Shown in pieces: positions 8,781 to 17,137 of a stretch of DNA of 64,000 nt (position 1 is its first letter; the number at the start of each line of letters is the position of its first letter). The notes under the pieces were generated by a model. The model saw only the letters and a program-made list of their open reading frames with translations, did no database searches and had not been told where the DNA came from. Location of the stretch: positions 124,001 to 188,000 of the forward strand of contig CBDCFM010000019.1 in the NCBI GenBank assembly GCA_965216035.1. Direction: 5' to 3'. Origin of the DNA: G963664115 sp965216035. Its GTDB lineage: Bacteria > Acidobacteriota > Terriglobia > 20CM-2-55-15. The position numbers and the translations under genes are program-made.

Positions 8781-8934
8781 CATAGATGAGGACGGTTCCC
8801 GCAAACCCTGTCGCATCGAGATCCGATCGAATAGACGGAAGTTCTATCGCAGATTCTTGGGACCAGACGGATGACACCGACACGCTAAGTGCGAGGGCTG
8901 TAAAAAGTGGCAACGGCACGAACCGTCGTATCAA

Positions 8935-9427
8935 ATGCTGACTCCCTTTCGTGTAAAGCGACGCTCCGTGTCTCGTCCAGCTACAACTGTGTGGCACCTA
9001 GTATCAACAAGATACTGCAAGAAAGCGCAGCCTATCGCCACCTTTATCTAGGGTTACCAGAAGGTGGGGTTGGCGCAAGGTGCCGTATAGTCGCTACACG
9101 TAGAAGTGATCGTAGAACACGATCGGCAGCGGATTACTCCTGCCTTGTCGCCAAAGGTTTGCCCACCCTGCGGAAGTGCATGGTTCTACCCTTTGGCGTT
9201 TTCAGGACCTTGCTCGAGCGTTTTCAACCGGGAGCCAGGGGCCGTACGGAGTCCGGCCGATCGACTACAACAAATTGCTGGTTTTGTACGGGCCGGTCTT
9301 GCAAGATATCATTCGCGGTAGATTCCGTTAGATCAGCTCTGCGATCAGACGGTAACGGCAATACCGGGCCGTGCTTACTCGGCATGCTTGGAGCGTTCGC
9401 TGACTTATACAGGTCTGTAGAAATCTC
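8935..9427. other. Region upstream of the beta-lactamase operon
   Basis: There is no convincing gene. The region holds the ribosome site of the beta-lactamase (AGGGAG about 8943-8948 on the minus strand), presumably its promoter, and the second copy of the 70-bp repeat at 9132-9201. Its right part is cut by IS256-B at 9428. Confidence 0.5.
9132..9201. repeat. 70-bp direct repeat, copy 2 (partner 2308-2377)
   Basis: This copy folds better than its partner: CGCCAAAGG and CCTTTGGCG form a perfect 9-bp outer stem, and ACCCTGC/GCATGGT-type inner arms pair with one mismatch around an AAGT loop region. It is in the same orientation as the partner 6.8 kb away. Confidence 0.6.
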
Positions 9428-10795
9428 GAGGTCATTACAAAAGGTGTGTAAAAGTCATCAGGCGGCGGCCTTCGATTTCGACACGACTCTGATGCCATCA
9501 GCGAAGTGCTGACCATCATAGACCTCTTGTAGGAGATCGGATCCTTTTAAGTGTCGCCAGGCTTTCTCAGCGACACGTAATAATTTCCAGATCATCGCCG
9601 TGGCGTTTTCGACCCTCTTGAAGCGACGCGCCGCATTGGTACGGAGACGAACCATATCGAAGGGCGACTCGACGATGTTAGTCGTTCTCAGATGGGTCCA
9701 GTGCTCCTTTGGAAAGTCGTAGAAGGTGACCATCCGGTCCCAGTCCCGCAGCAGCGTTTCACCCGCCTTTGGGTAGTTCTTTTGATACCGCCGGATGAAC
9801 TGATCCCGCTTCCGTTCGCACTGAGCCCGGGACTCAGCGAAAGCCATGCTGTGGAGGAGTTGTCTACCGGCTGGCTGCTCGGTTTTAGGCAGGTGATCGA
9901 CCACGTTCATCGCCTTGTGGTTCCAGCAACGCTGTTCCTTCCCCTCAGGGTGTTGCTCGGCCAGTGCGGACCAAATGCCCAAGTGACCATCGGCCACCGT
10001 AAGCTTCCCTAGCTTCAGGCCACGCTCCCTCAGATTGCGGAGAATGCGGCTCCAGGACTCCGTGCTCTCCCGCTGTCCACTCTCGCAGGCCAGCAGCACT
10101 TTACGCCCGTCGGACAGGCCCGCGATGATCACCAGCAACGCTGCACGTTCCTTCGCAATCCCGGCCTTCACGTACAAACCATCGGCCCATTGGTACACCA
10201 CCTCGAGCCCGGATAGATCTTGTTGGGTCCACTCGTCGTACTCCAACTGCCACGTCGACTTCAGTCGCTGGATCGATGCCCGCGACAACGGAGCGCCCGC
10301 ACCCAGCATCCCGCGCATCGCCTGCTCGAAGTCTCCTGTGGCGAGCCCGTGAAGGTAGAGCTCAGGCAACAACTGCCCTAACTGTTTCGACTTCCTGTGA
10401 AAGTACGGCAGAACCTGGCTCTCGAATCGCTCTGCCGTGTTTCGGACCCGTGGACGACGCACTTCCATCGTGCCGTTCAACATTCCAAACCGCCGCGGCT
10501 TTCCATGCCCGTTCCGGTACCCGCGTCGATCTGGGCTTCGTTCAGACTTTTCCCGCCCCAGAAACTCCGTCACTTCCCCTTCCAGTAGCTCTTGGAGCCA
10601 AACCTGAACCCGGGTCCGTGCCCAATCTTCAAGGTCTTCGTATCGATTCGTTGACTGTTCTGATCCCGGTGTGTTCTTCTTCTCCATGGGTGGTGTACCT
10701 TTCTCCCGGTTGGCGCCGGGATCTTGCTATCGGTTTAAAGTTCACCGAAAGCGTACACCGCCTTTTTCTTTTTACACACTTATTGGAATGACCTC
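9428..10795 (-). mobile_element. IS256-family element IS256-B, copy 1
   Basis: The element is 1368 bp, with ends GAGGTCATTACAA and GAGGTCATTCCAA (read inward) and an 8-bp duplication GAAATCTC (9420-9427 and 10796-10803). It is a different IS256 member from IS256-A. It lies in the intergenic region between the beta-lactamase operon and the SnoaL-like gene. Confidence 0.95.
9458..10687 (-). CDS. IS256-B transposase (Mutator type), copy 1
   Basis: The product is 409 aa, MEKKNTPGSEQ at the start. DDE residues are seen in YQWADGLY, VADGHLGIW and RTTNIVESPF. It is intact. Compared with the copy at 26618 it has many substitutions across the protein (roughly one residue in ten), so these are not recent duplicates of each other. 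Confidence 0.92.
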   Translation of the reverse strand: MEKKNTPGSEQSTNRYEDLEDWARTRVQVWLQELLEGEVTEFLGREKSERSPDRRGYRNGHGKPRRFGMLNGTMEVRRPRVRNTAERFESQVLPYFHRKSKQLGQLLPELYLHGLATGDFEQAMRGMLGAGAPLSRASIQRLKSTWQLEYDEWTQQDLSGLEVVYQWADGLYVKAGIAKERAALLVIIAGLSDGRKVLLACESGQRESTESWSRILRNLRERGLKLGKLTVADGHLGIWSALAEQHPEGKEQRCWNHKAMNVVDHLPKTEQPAGRQLLHSMAFAESRAQCERKRDQFIRRYQKNYPKAGETLLRDWDRMVTFYDFPKEHWTHLRTTNIVESPFDMVRLRTNAARRFKRVENATAMIWKLLRVAEKAWRHLKGSDLLQEVYDGQHFADGIRVVSKSKAAA

Positions 10796-10980
10796 GAAAT
10801 CTCATGAGAAAGACCAGCCGATTCCTGGGGTTGGATCACTGTGCAAGATCCTGCCGCCGGGAGCATCGAGAAGGTCGTTCCTTGGAGAAGCAAGATGGCT
10901 GAGACCGTGTCGGAAGTGAGGTGCTCCCCAAAATTCGGACAGGTCACTAAGGTGTAAAATCGCTACCTCGGGAGAGGCAG

Positions 10981-11274
10981 ATGAAGAAGCGAGGGCGGAA
11001 GCAGTACAGCGCAGAATTGAAGGCAAAGATTGCCGTGGAAGCGGTGAAGGGACAGCGCACGATCCAGGAAATCGCGTCCCACTACGAAGTTCACCCGAAC
11101 ATGGTGACGAAGTGGAAAAAGCAAGTACTCGACGGCGTATCGGACATCTTCTCCAATGGCCGAGTACAGGCCAGTGAAGCCGATGAGCAAGTGCAGGCGG
11201 AACTCTACCAACAGATCGGAAAATTACAGGTCGAGGTGGAGTGGCTCAAAAAAAGTCGGGACTTTCCCGTTAGA
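10981..11274 (+). CDS. IS3-a OrfA, copy 3
   Basis: This is the same helix-turn-helix protein as the other copies up to the lysine run. With the A7 tract its frame does not stop at the usual place but runs on through an alternative frame of orfB. The given end is therefore the homologous end, not a stop codon. Confidence 0.75.
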
Positions 11275-12115
11275 GCATCGACGACCATGGATCGAATCGA
11301 ATCACGACGAGTTGAGCATCGTCGAGCAGTGTCGGTTGACCGGCGTGTCCCGATCGGGACTCTACTACACACCGGTGGGCGAGAGCGCCGAGAACATCGC
11401 GTTGATGCGTCTGTTGGACGAGCAATATACGCGAACCCCGTTTTACGGGATTCGGCGTATGACCTGGTGGTTGCAGACGCAAGGTCGGCGGGTCAATGCG
11501 AAGCGGGTGCGGCGACTGATGCGGCTCATGGGACTGGAAGCGATCTATCCCAAACCGCAGTTGTCGATGCCGGCCCCGGGACACCGGATTTACCCATACC
11601 AGTTGCGCAATCTGGAGATTGTGCGTCCCGATCAGGTGTGGGCCACGGATATAACCTACATTCGACTACGGCAAGGATTCATCTATCTGGTGGCGATCAT
11701 GGACTGGTTCAGCCGGTACGTGCTGGCCTGGGAAGTGTCCACGTCGATCGACAGCGGATTTTGCGTGTCGGCACTGGACTGGGCGCTGACGAAAGCGCAA
11801 CCAGAGATTTTCAACACGGATCAGGGTGCGCAGTTCACCAGCAATATCTTCACGGGCCGGCTCGAAGACCAGGGCATCACGATCAGCATGGACGGTCGGG
11901 GCCGGTTCCTGGACAACATCTTCGTCGAGCGCTTATGGCGAACGGTGAAGTACGAGGAAGTGTACCTGAAGGACTACTTGAGCGTTCCCGAAGCGATCGC
12001 AAACCTGAACCTCTATTTCAGGTTTTACAATCAGGAACGCGGCCATCAAGTATTCGACTATCAGACGCCCGAGGCCGTGTACTTTCAGCGCGCGCCGAGG
12101 GCCTGTGGAAACTGA
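11240..12115 (+). CDS. IS3-a OrfB, copy 3 (probably out of reach of -1 frameshifting)
   Basis: The DDE core is identical to copies 1 and 2 and ends at the same stop. Because one A is missing from the slippery tract, the frame relation to orfA is +1 (or -2). The usual -1 slip would no longer produce OrfAB. Transposase could still be supplied in trans by copies 1 and 2. Confidence 0.8.
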   Translation, partial: SGSKKVGTFPLEHRRPWIESNHDELSIVEQCRLTGVSRSGLYYTPVGESAENIALMRLLDEQYTRTPFYGIRRMTWWLQTQGRRVNAKRVRRLMRLMGLEAIYPKPQLSMPAPGHRIYPYQLRNLEIVRPDQVWATDITYIRLRQGFIYLVAIMDWFSRYVLAWEVSTSIDSGFCVSALDWALTKAQPEIFNTDQGAQFTSNIFTGRLEDQGITISMDGRGRFLDNIFVERLWRTVKYEEVYLKDYLSVPEAIANLNLYFRFYNQERGHQVFDYQTPEAVYFQRAPRACGN

Positions 12116-12795
12116 CGCAGCTATGCAAATCCCCACACCATGCGGATTCCCACAGTTGCTTGAAAACAGCCTCGAAGACTCGGCTTTTTCACCGTTCCCA
12201 CAGGCCCGACGGCGGGCTAAATATCAACCCATTTCAGCGGCGGCGATCCACCTTAAGACCCAGGATTTCCTGTCCGAAGAATGGGGAGCCCCTCCAAGAA
12301 TGGTTCCGCACAGTCTGGAACGAAGGTGACGCGGACGCGATCGACGAACTCATGGCGCCCCAAGGCGTGGCCTACGGTATCTACGGACAAGTCATCAAAG
12401 GACCCGCACAGTTCCGGGCCTTCCATGCGGCCTTCCGGTCGGTGTTTTCGGGCATTCGGATCGAGGTACTCGAAGAAATCGGGTGCGGCCAGTATGTAGC
12501 GATCCGGTGCCGAGCAAAGCTACGGCATATTGCGTCTTGGAAGCGTCTAACCTTACCCGGGATGGCTTTCATCGAGATCCGGTCAGGAAAAATCGTGAAG
12601 GCTCGAAACCACTGGGATTTCCTCACCCTCCTTGAGGCCATGGAGCTCCTTCCGGAGAGTTCCTTCGAATTGGCCATATCCGGGCAGCTAGCAGCGCATC
12701 CTCAAACCGTTGGCATGCAGCAACGCTCGAAGAAGCCGTCCACGAAGTCGAGCACGAAACCGAACAAGCGTCCCAAGCGGGCCGTGACGACGTGA

Positions 12796-13219
12796 CTGGG
12801 GCGGCTACTGTTCGGCCGCGCAGGAAATTCGGGGGGCTTCCTAACGAGTCCTTCCTGCAGTCGGATCAGGCTTGCAAAGGAATCCGGCTGCGTTGCGCCT
12901 CTGGGGACCTGATTCGTATTGCGCCTGCAGCAGAATGATAGTTCCGTTAGACGCCCAATCCCAGCAAATCATTTCAGTCCGTTTTTCAATGAACCTAGAT
13001 TCAAGTTCTAGTCAGTGCCAGTTGCCTGTTCCGACCTGTCCCTACCAGAAACTCCATCGCACGCGAAATTGGTTAGATACGGCTTCGGTTGAATGCCGAG
13101 GAGGGCGTTGAATTCACTGTCAAGATCGGAGAGATCTTGAGAGAGATCCAAATCACTAGGGTATTGACGAAGTTGTGCGCACGTCGATCCTGCAGTGCGG
13201 TGATGAGCGGTCTGTCGGC
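12796..13219. other. Intergenic stretch, nothing recognised
   Basis: Short frames only, with no motif or similarity I can name. It separates the SnoaL-like gene from a transposase remnant. Confidence 0.5.
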
Positions 13220-13612
13220 TCAGGCGGTCCGGCGTTCGTAACGATGGTGCAAGCCGCGGACTTGCGGAATCTCGACAACCGGTCCGGTTTCTGAAGACTG
13301 AACTACTCTTGGGTTTGGGGCATCCTTGTCCAGTGCCAAATGAGTTCTCGAATCCGCGTAGTAGAGAAAGTACGACTTCAGGATTCGGCGCAGAGACACT
13401 TCACTGAAGACGATGATGTGGTTCGTGCACTCGCGTCGGATCGATCCGATCAACCGTTCCACGAATGGATTCTGCCACGGCGATCTGTACGCCGTGACGA
13501 CTTCTTCGATGTCGAGATTCCGCGCTTCCTGCTTGAACACTGCTCCGTAGATCGAGTCCCGATCTCGCAACATGTAGCGCGGTGTCGAGTCCCATGGGAA
13601 CGCTTCCCGCAG
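13220..13612 (-). pseudogene. C-terminal remnant of an integrase-core (rve) transposase
   Basis: About 130 residues resemble the C-terminal half of a common integrase-core protein: REAFPWDSTPRYMLRDRD (catalytic Asp), SPWQNPFVERLIGSIRREC (catalytic Glu) and the end motif PQVRGLHHRYERR. The frame stays open further upstream to 13867, but that part shows no similarity, so the N-terminal half is missing. It does not match any other element in the window. Confidence 0.8.
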
Positions 13613-14190
13613 GTGTGGGTGGCGAATTACTATTTCACCGTATAAATCCAGTGGATTGAGTCGACTCTTAGAAGATCGTAACAGCCGAAGAAGCCGCGCA
13701 AAAATGGGAGTAGATGAGACGAAGTCAGGCGTAAATCCGATCGTTCCCCGCCAAATGTATATAAATTTGTAGACGTCAAAGCACCGAAGTTCCACAGACT
13801 TCAACGAGTTCGTGGCTGAGTCGGGCAAAGGTTTCAATCTAAAGCAACAAGAAACCGGAGCTTTCAACAGATTTCGACAAGTGATGGAATCTGATTCGGG
13901 GCCGGGGGGGGCGGAGGTTCAAATCCTCTCTTCCCGACATTTAGAATCAATAAAATACAGTCCATTTCGGAGTGGCTCCGGGACGGGCTGGAGACGATTT
14001 TGTAGACGAGATTTCCCCCATGTTCTCCAGAATTCTACAAGCGGGAGGTAATTCCATGAGGTTCAGCGCGAGAAAACCGGATGTGAGAACTCTGCTTCGC
14101 TAAGCGGCCGAATCGGGATTTGAAAGAATAGATATACGCTACGGCGTTTATCGGGGTCAATCTCACTGTGACCTTGCCTGGATTCGACGT
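13613..14190. other. Non-coding stretch with a tRNA-like 3' end
   Basis: There is no gene. It contains a T-arm-like sequence at 13912-13939 and the left flank of IS3-b. The sequence CGGCGTTTATCGGG near 14140 also occurs near 2370, hinting at a shared degenerate repeat. Confidence 0.4.
13912..13939 (+). other. tRNA 3'-end-like fragment (possible attachment-site remnant)
   Basis: CGGAGGTTCAAATCCTCT reads as a T-stem and loop with the canonical TTCAAAT loop, followed by CTTCCCGACA as an acceptor 3' strand. No matching 5' half (acceptor, D-arm or anticodon) lies at the right distance upstream, so this is not a tRNA gene. Such 3' fragments are commonly left as att sites by integrating elements; here that is only a suggestion. 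Confidence 0.35.
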
Positions 14191-14201
14191 ACACCAGTTC
14201 C

Positions 14202-15065
14202 CTAAGCAGTCATAAGGTTGGACTCCACATCGACCGGAGTCTTGTAGCCGATCGATGAGTGTATCCGTCTTTGATTATAGAAGCCTTCGATCCAGTCGAC
14301 GATATCGAGCCTGGCCAGGGCTCGAGTGTCGTAGCGCAGCTGATGGATGCGCTCGACTTTCAGCGTTTTGAAGAAGCTCTCCATGGGGGAGTTGTCCCAG
14401 CAATTGGCCCTCCGGCTCATCGATTGAATCATCCGGTAGTCTTTGATCAACCGCTGGTGGCTGTCGCTGGCGTATTGAGTGCCGCGATCCGAGTGCATGA
14501 TCAGACCCACAGCTGGCTTGCGACGCCAGTACGCCGACTTCAAGGCCTGGCAAACTAAGTCGGCCTTGATCCGATCACTCATCGACCAGCCCACGATTCT
14601 GCGGCTGGCCAGATCCATGACGCAGGCCAGATAGAGCCAGCCTTCGCCCGTGGCGATATAGGTGATGTCACCGAGCCATGCCTGATTGACTTGCCAGTCA
14701 TCAAAGCGTCGATCCAGTATGTTGGAGGCGATCGGCTTGTGATGGGCCGAATCGGTCGTCACCCGATAGGGCCTCTTGTAGACCGGCCGCAGACCCTGTC
14801 GCTTCAGGCTATGGCGCACCCGTTCGTGGCCGACCTGAATACCCTGATCACGCAGCCCCCGCACGATCCGTGGCCGACCGTAGCTGCGCTTACTGCCCGC
14901 GTGAATCGCCGCCACCTGGGCATCGAGTACCGCATTGGCCATTGAGCGATTACTGGGTGCTCGCTTATTTCTCTGGTAATACCCGGTCGGCGACACATCA
15001 AGCTGGCGGCACATTCGGGTCACGCTGTATTGGTCGCGATGTTCTTTGATCCAGGCATACTTCAC
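14202..15065 (-). CDS. IS3-b OrfB (DDE integrase core)
   Basis: The product is 287 aa, read from a GTG that overlaps the orfA stop, or more likely as an OrfAB fusion by -1 slippage on an A7 tract followed by G (15101-15095). An HTH_21 region (GYYQRNKRAPSNRSMANAVL) is followed by the rve core with acids in WLGDITYI, MHSDRGTQYAS and CWDNSPMESFFKTLK. It is intact. Confidence 0.9.
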   Translation of the reverse strand: MKYAWIKEHRDQYSVTRMCRQLDVSPTGYYQRNKRAPSNRSMANAVLDAQVAAIHAGSKRSYGRPRIVRGLRDQGIQVGHERVRHSLKRQGLRPVYKRPYRVTTDSAHHKPIASNILDRRFDDWQVNQAWLGDITYIATGEGWLYLACVMDLASRRIVGWSMSDRIKADLVCQALKSAYWRRKPAVGLIMHSDRGTQYASDSHQRLIKDYRMIQSMSRRANCWDNSPMESFFKTLKVERIHQLRYDTRALARLDIVDWIEGFYNQRRIHSSIGYKTPVDVESNLMTA

Positions 15066-15379
15066 CGCGACTCTTTCGCGAAATACGCCGCCGCTTTTTT
15101 TACGATTTCTAAGTCCAGCTTCGTGCTCGCCAGCTCCCGGCGCAATCGGGTGTTCTCCGCCTCGGCCTCCGCCACTGATCGCTTCACCCCCACCGTGGCG
15201 CCATCAGCCGCCTTGAGCTTGCCTGCACGGCTTAGCTTGATCCAATTCCACAGACTCGAATCCGGAATGCCCAGTCGCTTCGCGGCACGGCTACCTCCGA
15301 TCGATTCGCCCAGCCTTACGGCCTCCACCTTGAACTCATCGGTGTACTGCCGATTCGGAACCCCATCCTTCTCGCCCAT
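15062..15379 (-). CDS. IS3-b OrfA (helix-turn-helix subunit)
   Basis: The product is 105 aa. The helix-turn-helix is around residues 15-48 (KVEAVRLGESIGGSRAAKRL), followed by a heptad-type region (AEAENTRLRRELASTKLDLE). The A7 slippery tract lies near its 3' end, in the frame expected for -1 frameshifting into orfB. Confidence 0.88.
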   Translation of the reverse strand: MGEKDGVPNRQYTDEFKVEAVRLGESIGGSRAAKRLGIPDSSLWNWIKLSRAGKLKAADGATVGVKRSVAEAEAENTRLRRELASTKLDLEIVKKAAAYFAKESR

Positions 15380-15421
15380 TTTCGCCCTCCGTTCATCAAA
15401 AAGTTATCAGCATTTTGATGT

Positions 15422-15616
15422 ACGTGAAACCAGGGCAGGGTCATACACCTGAATCCATGAATGGGGATTCTGGTACTGGAACTCCTTGATCACGCCCTCG
15501 ATTCTCATAACCTCCTCAGAACGCCTACCCACGGTCGAGTGATGGGCAGCAGCAAACTCCGCAAGTAACACCAAAGCAACCGCGCCGACAAAACCAAACT
15601 TAACCATCGATCGCAT
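15422..15616 (-). pseudogene. DUF6152-type secreted protein, 5' part, truncated by IS3-b
   Basis: The start ATG at 15616 has GGAG eight bases upstream. The product has a signal peptide (VKFGFVGAVALVLLAEFAAA) followed directly by HHS and by IEGVIKEFQYQNPHSWIQV, the hallmark beginning of DUF6152. Only 65 codons remain before the insertion. If the IS is removed at the ACGT duplication, the frame closes seven codons later (stop 14165-14163), well short of the roughly 115-130 aa usual for the family. The 3' part was therefore probably lost before or during insertion. It lies 107 bp downstream of the lipoprotein gene, with which it probably acts (compare the fused protein at 35704). Confidence 0.8.
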
Positions 15617-15926
15617 TCCTCTTCTCCTTTGACAAGGCATCGCGTAACACTGACTGCATGCCGCTATTCCACTGGAACACCTCACCGTCCGCGCCACAGC
15701 CAAGCTTCGCCCCTCTTGATCGACTAATACTCGATTGATCTCCCCTCTTCATCGACTACCGCTCGATTGTTCTCCGCGCATACGTAGTCGAATATGCGGA
15801 ACCCATCGGGTTGCTTATAGAAGCGCTTCTCGACAACCCATGGCCTTGTTAGAGCTTGAGGATCGGTACGGTCCGGGTACATCGTTTACATATCTGTCCG
15901 GGTACATGGTTTACAGATCGATCACG

Positions 15927-15952
15927 ATGAAGTCCTCCGTGGAGGACTTCAT
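15927..15952 (+). promoter_or_regulatory. Hairpin covering the ribosome site of the IS481 transposase
   Basis: ATGAAGTCCTCC and GGAGGACTTCAT form a perfect 12-bp inverted repeat with a two-base centre. The 3' arm contains the GGAGGA Shine-Dalgarno, six bases before the ATG at 15953. In mRNA the ribosome site would be hidden. The same hairpin is at 37170-37195 in copy B. Confidence 0.65.
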
Positions 15953-17137
15953 ATGCCCTGGGATCAATCAACGACCATGGATCAAAAACGATTATTTATT
16001 GCCGATTATCTTACTCGATCTTTCTCGATCGTCGAACTGTGTGCGCGCTACGGGGTGAGCCGGCCCACCGGATATAAGTGGATTGACAGATTCTTGGAGA
16101 ATGGCCAATCCGGATTGGAGGAGCGTTCCCGTCGTCCTGTCGGCTGCCCGCATCGGACGTCAGACGATGTGGTGCGGCGGGTGATCGATCTGCGCCGCAA
16201 ACATCCTCACTGGGGGGCCAAGAAGCTTCTTAAGATCTTGAATACCCGGCATCCCGAGGTCGACTGGCCCGCCCGATCGACGATCTCGGAACTGCTGAAA
16301 CGTCATGGGCTTGTGGAGAAGAAGCGGAGACGCACCTATCCGGGTCATCCGGGCAAGCCCGTGACTTCAATGGATCGGTCCAATGATGTCTGGTGTGCGG
16401 ACTATAAAGGCGAGTTTAAAACTGGGGATGGCATCTATTGCTATCCGTTGACGATCACCGACGGTTGCACCCGGTATCTGCTCGCATGTAAGGGCCTCTA
16501 CTCGACTAATCATGTTCGCGCGAAGTCCGTATTCAAGAGTGTCTTCCGGAACTTCGGTCTCCCTGCAATCATCCGGACCGATAACGGGCCGCCGTTCGCC
16601 ACCACGGCCATCGGGCGACTGAGCCGGCTATCGGTCTGGTGGATCCGCCTCGGAATCTTCCCCGAATTGATTCAGCCCGGCCGGCCAGATCAAAACGGCC
16701 GACACGAACGCATGCACAAAACCTTGAAACAAGAGACCACTCGGCCGCCAGCGGCCACGATGCGGGCTCAGCAATTCCGGTTCAATCGTTTTGTTGAGGA
16801 ATTCAACACTGTGCGTCCCCATGAGGCGCTGGACCAGGAAACGCCCGACTCCCGCTATCAAACCTCTTCACGGGAGTTTCCGTTGGGCCTGCCTCCCATC
16901 GAGTATCCGTCTCATTTCGAAACGCGGCTGGTCAGTCGGAACGGGGGATTCCGGTGGTCGGCCCATCGTGTTCCAATCACCCACACCCTTGAAGGTGAGT
17001 ACGTCGGACTTGAGGAAGTCGACGACGGCGTCTGGGATGTCTACTTCGGCACCGTTCGTCTCGGACAAATGGACGAACGGACCTTTACCATTCAAGATGC
17101 TTTGGGGAATAGAATGAGAAAGAGGTACAAACTGTAA
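15953..17137 (+). CDS. IS481-family transposase, copy A
   Basis: The product is 394 aa, MPWDQSTTMDQKRLF at the start. N-terminal helix-turn-helix domains (ELCARYGVSRPTGYKWIDRF) precede the rve core with acids in VWCADYKGEF, IRTDNGPPF and QNGRHERMHKTLKQE; a C-terminal beta domain follows. The start is set by GGAGGA at 15941-15946; an alternative start at the internal MDQKR lacks a ribosome site. It is intact, and one synonymous difference from copy B was noticed near its 3' end. Confidence 0.92.
   Translation: MPWDQSTTMDQKRLFIADYLTRSFSIVELCARYGVSRPTGYKWIDRFLENGQSGLEERSRRPVGCPHRTSDDVVRRVIDLRRKHPHWGAKKLLKILNTRHPEVDWPARSTISELLKRHGLVEKKRRRTYPGHPGKPVTSMDRSNDVWCADYKGEFKTGDGIYCYPLTITDGCTRYLLACKGLYSTNHVRAKSVFKSVFRNFGLPAIIRTDNGPPFATTAIGRLSRLSVWWIRLGIFPELIQPGRPDQNGRHERMHKTLKQETTRPPAATMRAQQFRFNRFVEEFNTVRPHEALDQETPDSRYQTSSREFPLGLPPIEYPSHFETRLVSRNGGFRWSAHRVPITHTLEGEYVGLEEVDDGVWDVYFGTVRLGQMDERTFTIQDALGNRMRKRYKL

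Larger units (their letters stand above)
5338..8934 (-). pseudogene. Class D (OXA-type) beta-lactamase, interrupted by two insertion sequences
   Basis: Coding parts are complement 8934-8790, 7394-7374 and 5990-5338. Joined they total 819 bases: 272 aa plus stop with no internal stop. The N-terminus has a signal peptide (IRRFVPLPLFTALALSV, then AQ-type cleavage near SVWSQE). Class D active-site motifs are all present: PASTFK (nucleophile Ser and carboxylated Lys), SSV, YGN, WLTG and KTGW. The likely start is TTG 8934 with AGGGAG upstream. IS256-A sits inside the codons for VLIYD and IS3-a inside the codons for GNS, only 24 bp apart including duplications. Reconstructed, it would be a periplasmic serine beta-lactamase. 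The substrate range and whether it ever gave resistance are unknown. Confidence 0.92.
10917..12295 (+). mobile_element. IS3-a, copy 3 (one base shorter in the slippery tract)
   Basis: The copy is 1379 bp with a 3-bp duplication AAG (10914-10916 and 12296-12298). It lies opposite in orientation to copies 1 and 2. The poly-A tract between orfA and orfB is seven bases (11248-11254) rather than eight, which puts orfB in the +1 rather than the -1 frame. Confidence 0.95.
10895..12795 (+). pseudogene. SnoaL-like / polyketide-cyclase-fold protein, interrupted by IS3-a copy 3
   Basis: Coding parts are 10895-10916 and 12299-12795; joined they make 173 codons (172 aa). The start ATG has GGAG seven bases upstream. 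The restored protein begins MAETVSEEWFRTVWNEGDAD and continues with a small alpha+beta cone typical of the SnoaL/NTF2 superfamily (ELMAPQGVAYGIYG, GPAQFRAFHAAFRSVF, GMAFIEIRSGKIVKARNHWD), followed by a basic tail rich in Lys, Ser and Thr. The family covers cyclases and isomerases as well as proteins of unknown role, so no reaction is assigned. The insertion after codon 7 separates the start and ribosome site from the body, so the gene is presumably silent. Confidence 0.85.
14191..15421 (-). mobile_element. IS3-family element IS3-b
   Basis: The element is about 1231 bp. Boundaries are taken from a 4-bp ACGT repeat (14187-14190 and 15422-15425) and short inverted ends ACACCA / ACATCA. The match is weak and ACGT is palindromic, so the ends may be off by a few bases. 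It is a different IS3 subgroup from IS3-a. It sits in the DUF6152 gene. Confidence 0.8.

Noticed and set aside
2460..8934. Composite transposon carrying the beta-lactamase between IS3-a copies
   Set aside because: The IS3-a copies lie inside the genes rather than flanking them, and each has its own 3-bp target duplication, which shows independent insertions.
10981..12795. 604-aa open frame from IS3-a orfA into the SnoaL-like gene
   Set aside because: It results from the A7 tract letting the orfA frame run through the alternative frame of orfB into the interrupted gene. It is not a natural fusion.
13815..13941. tRNA or tmRNA gene
   Set aside because: A GTCGGG sequence near 13820 could pair with the CCCGAC at 13932-13937, but the 120-base span has no D-arm, anticodon arm or tmRNA tag frame.
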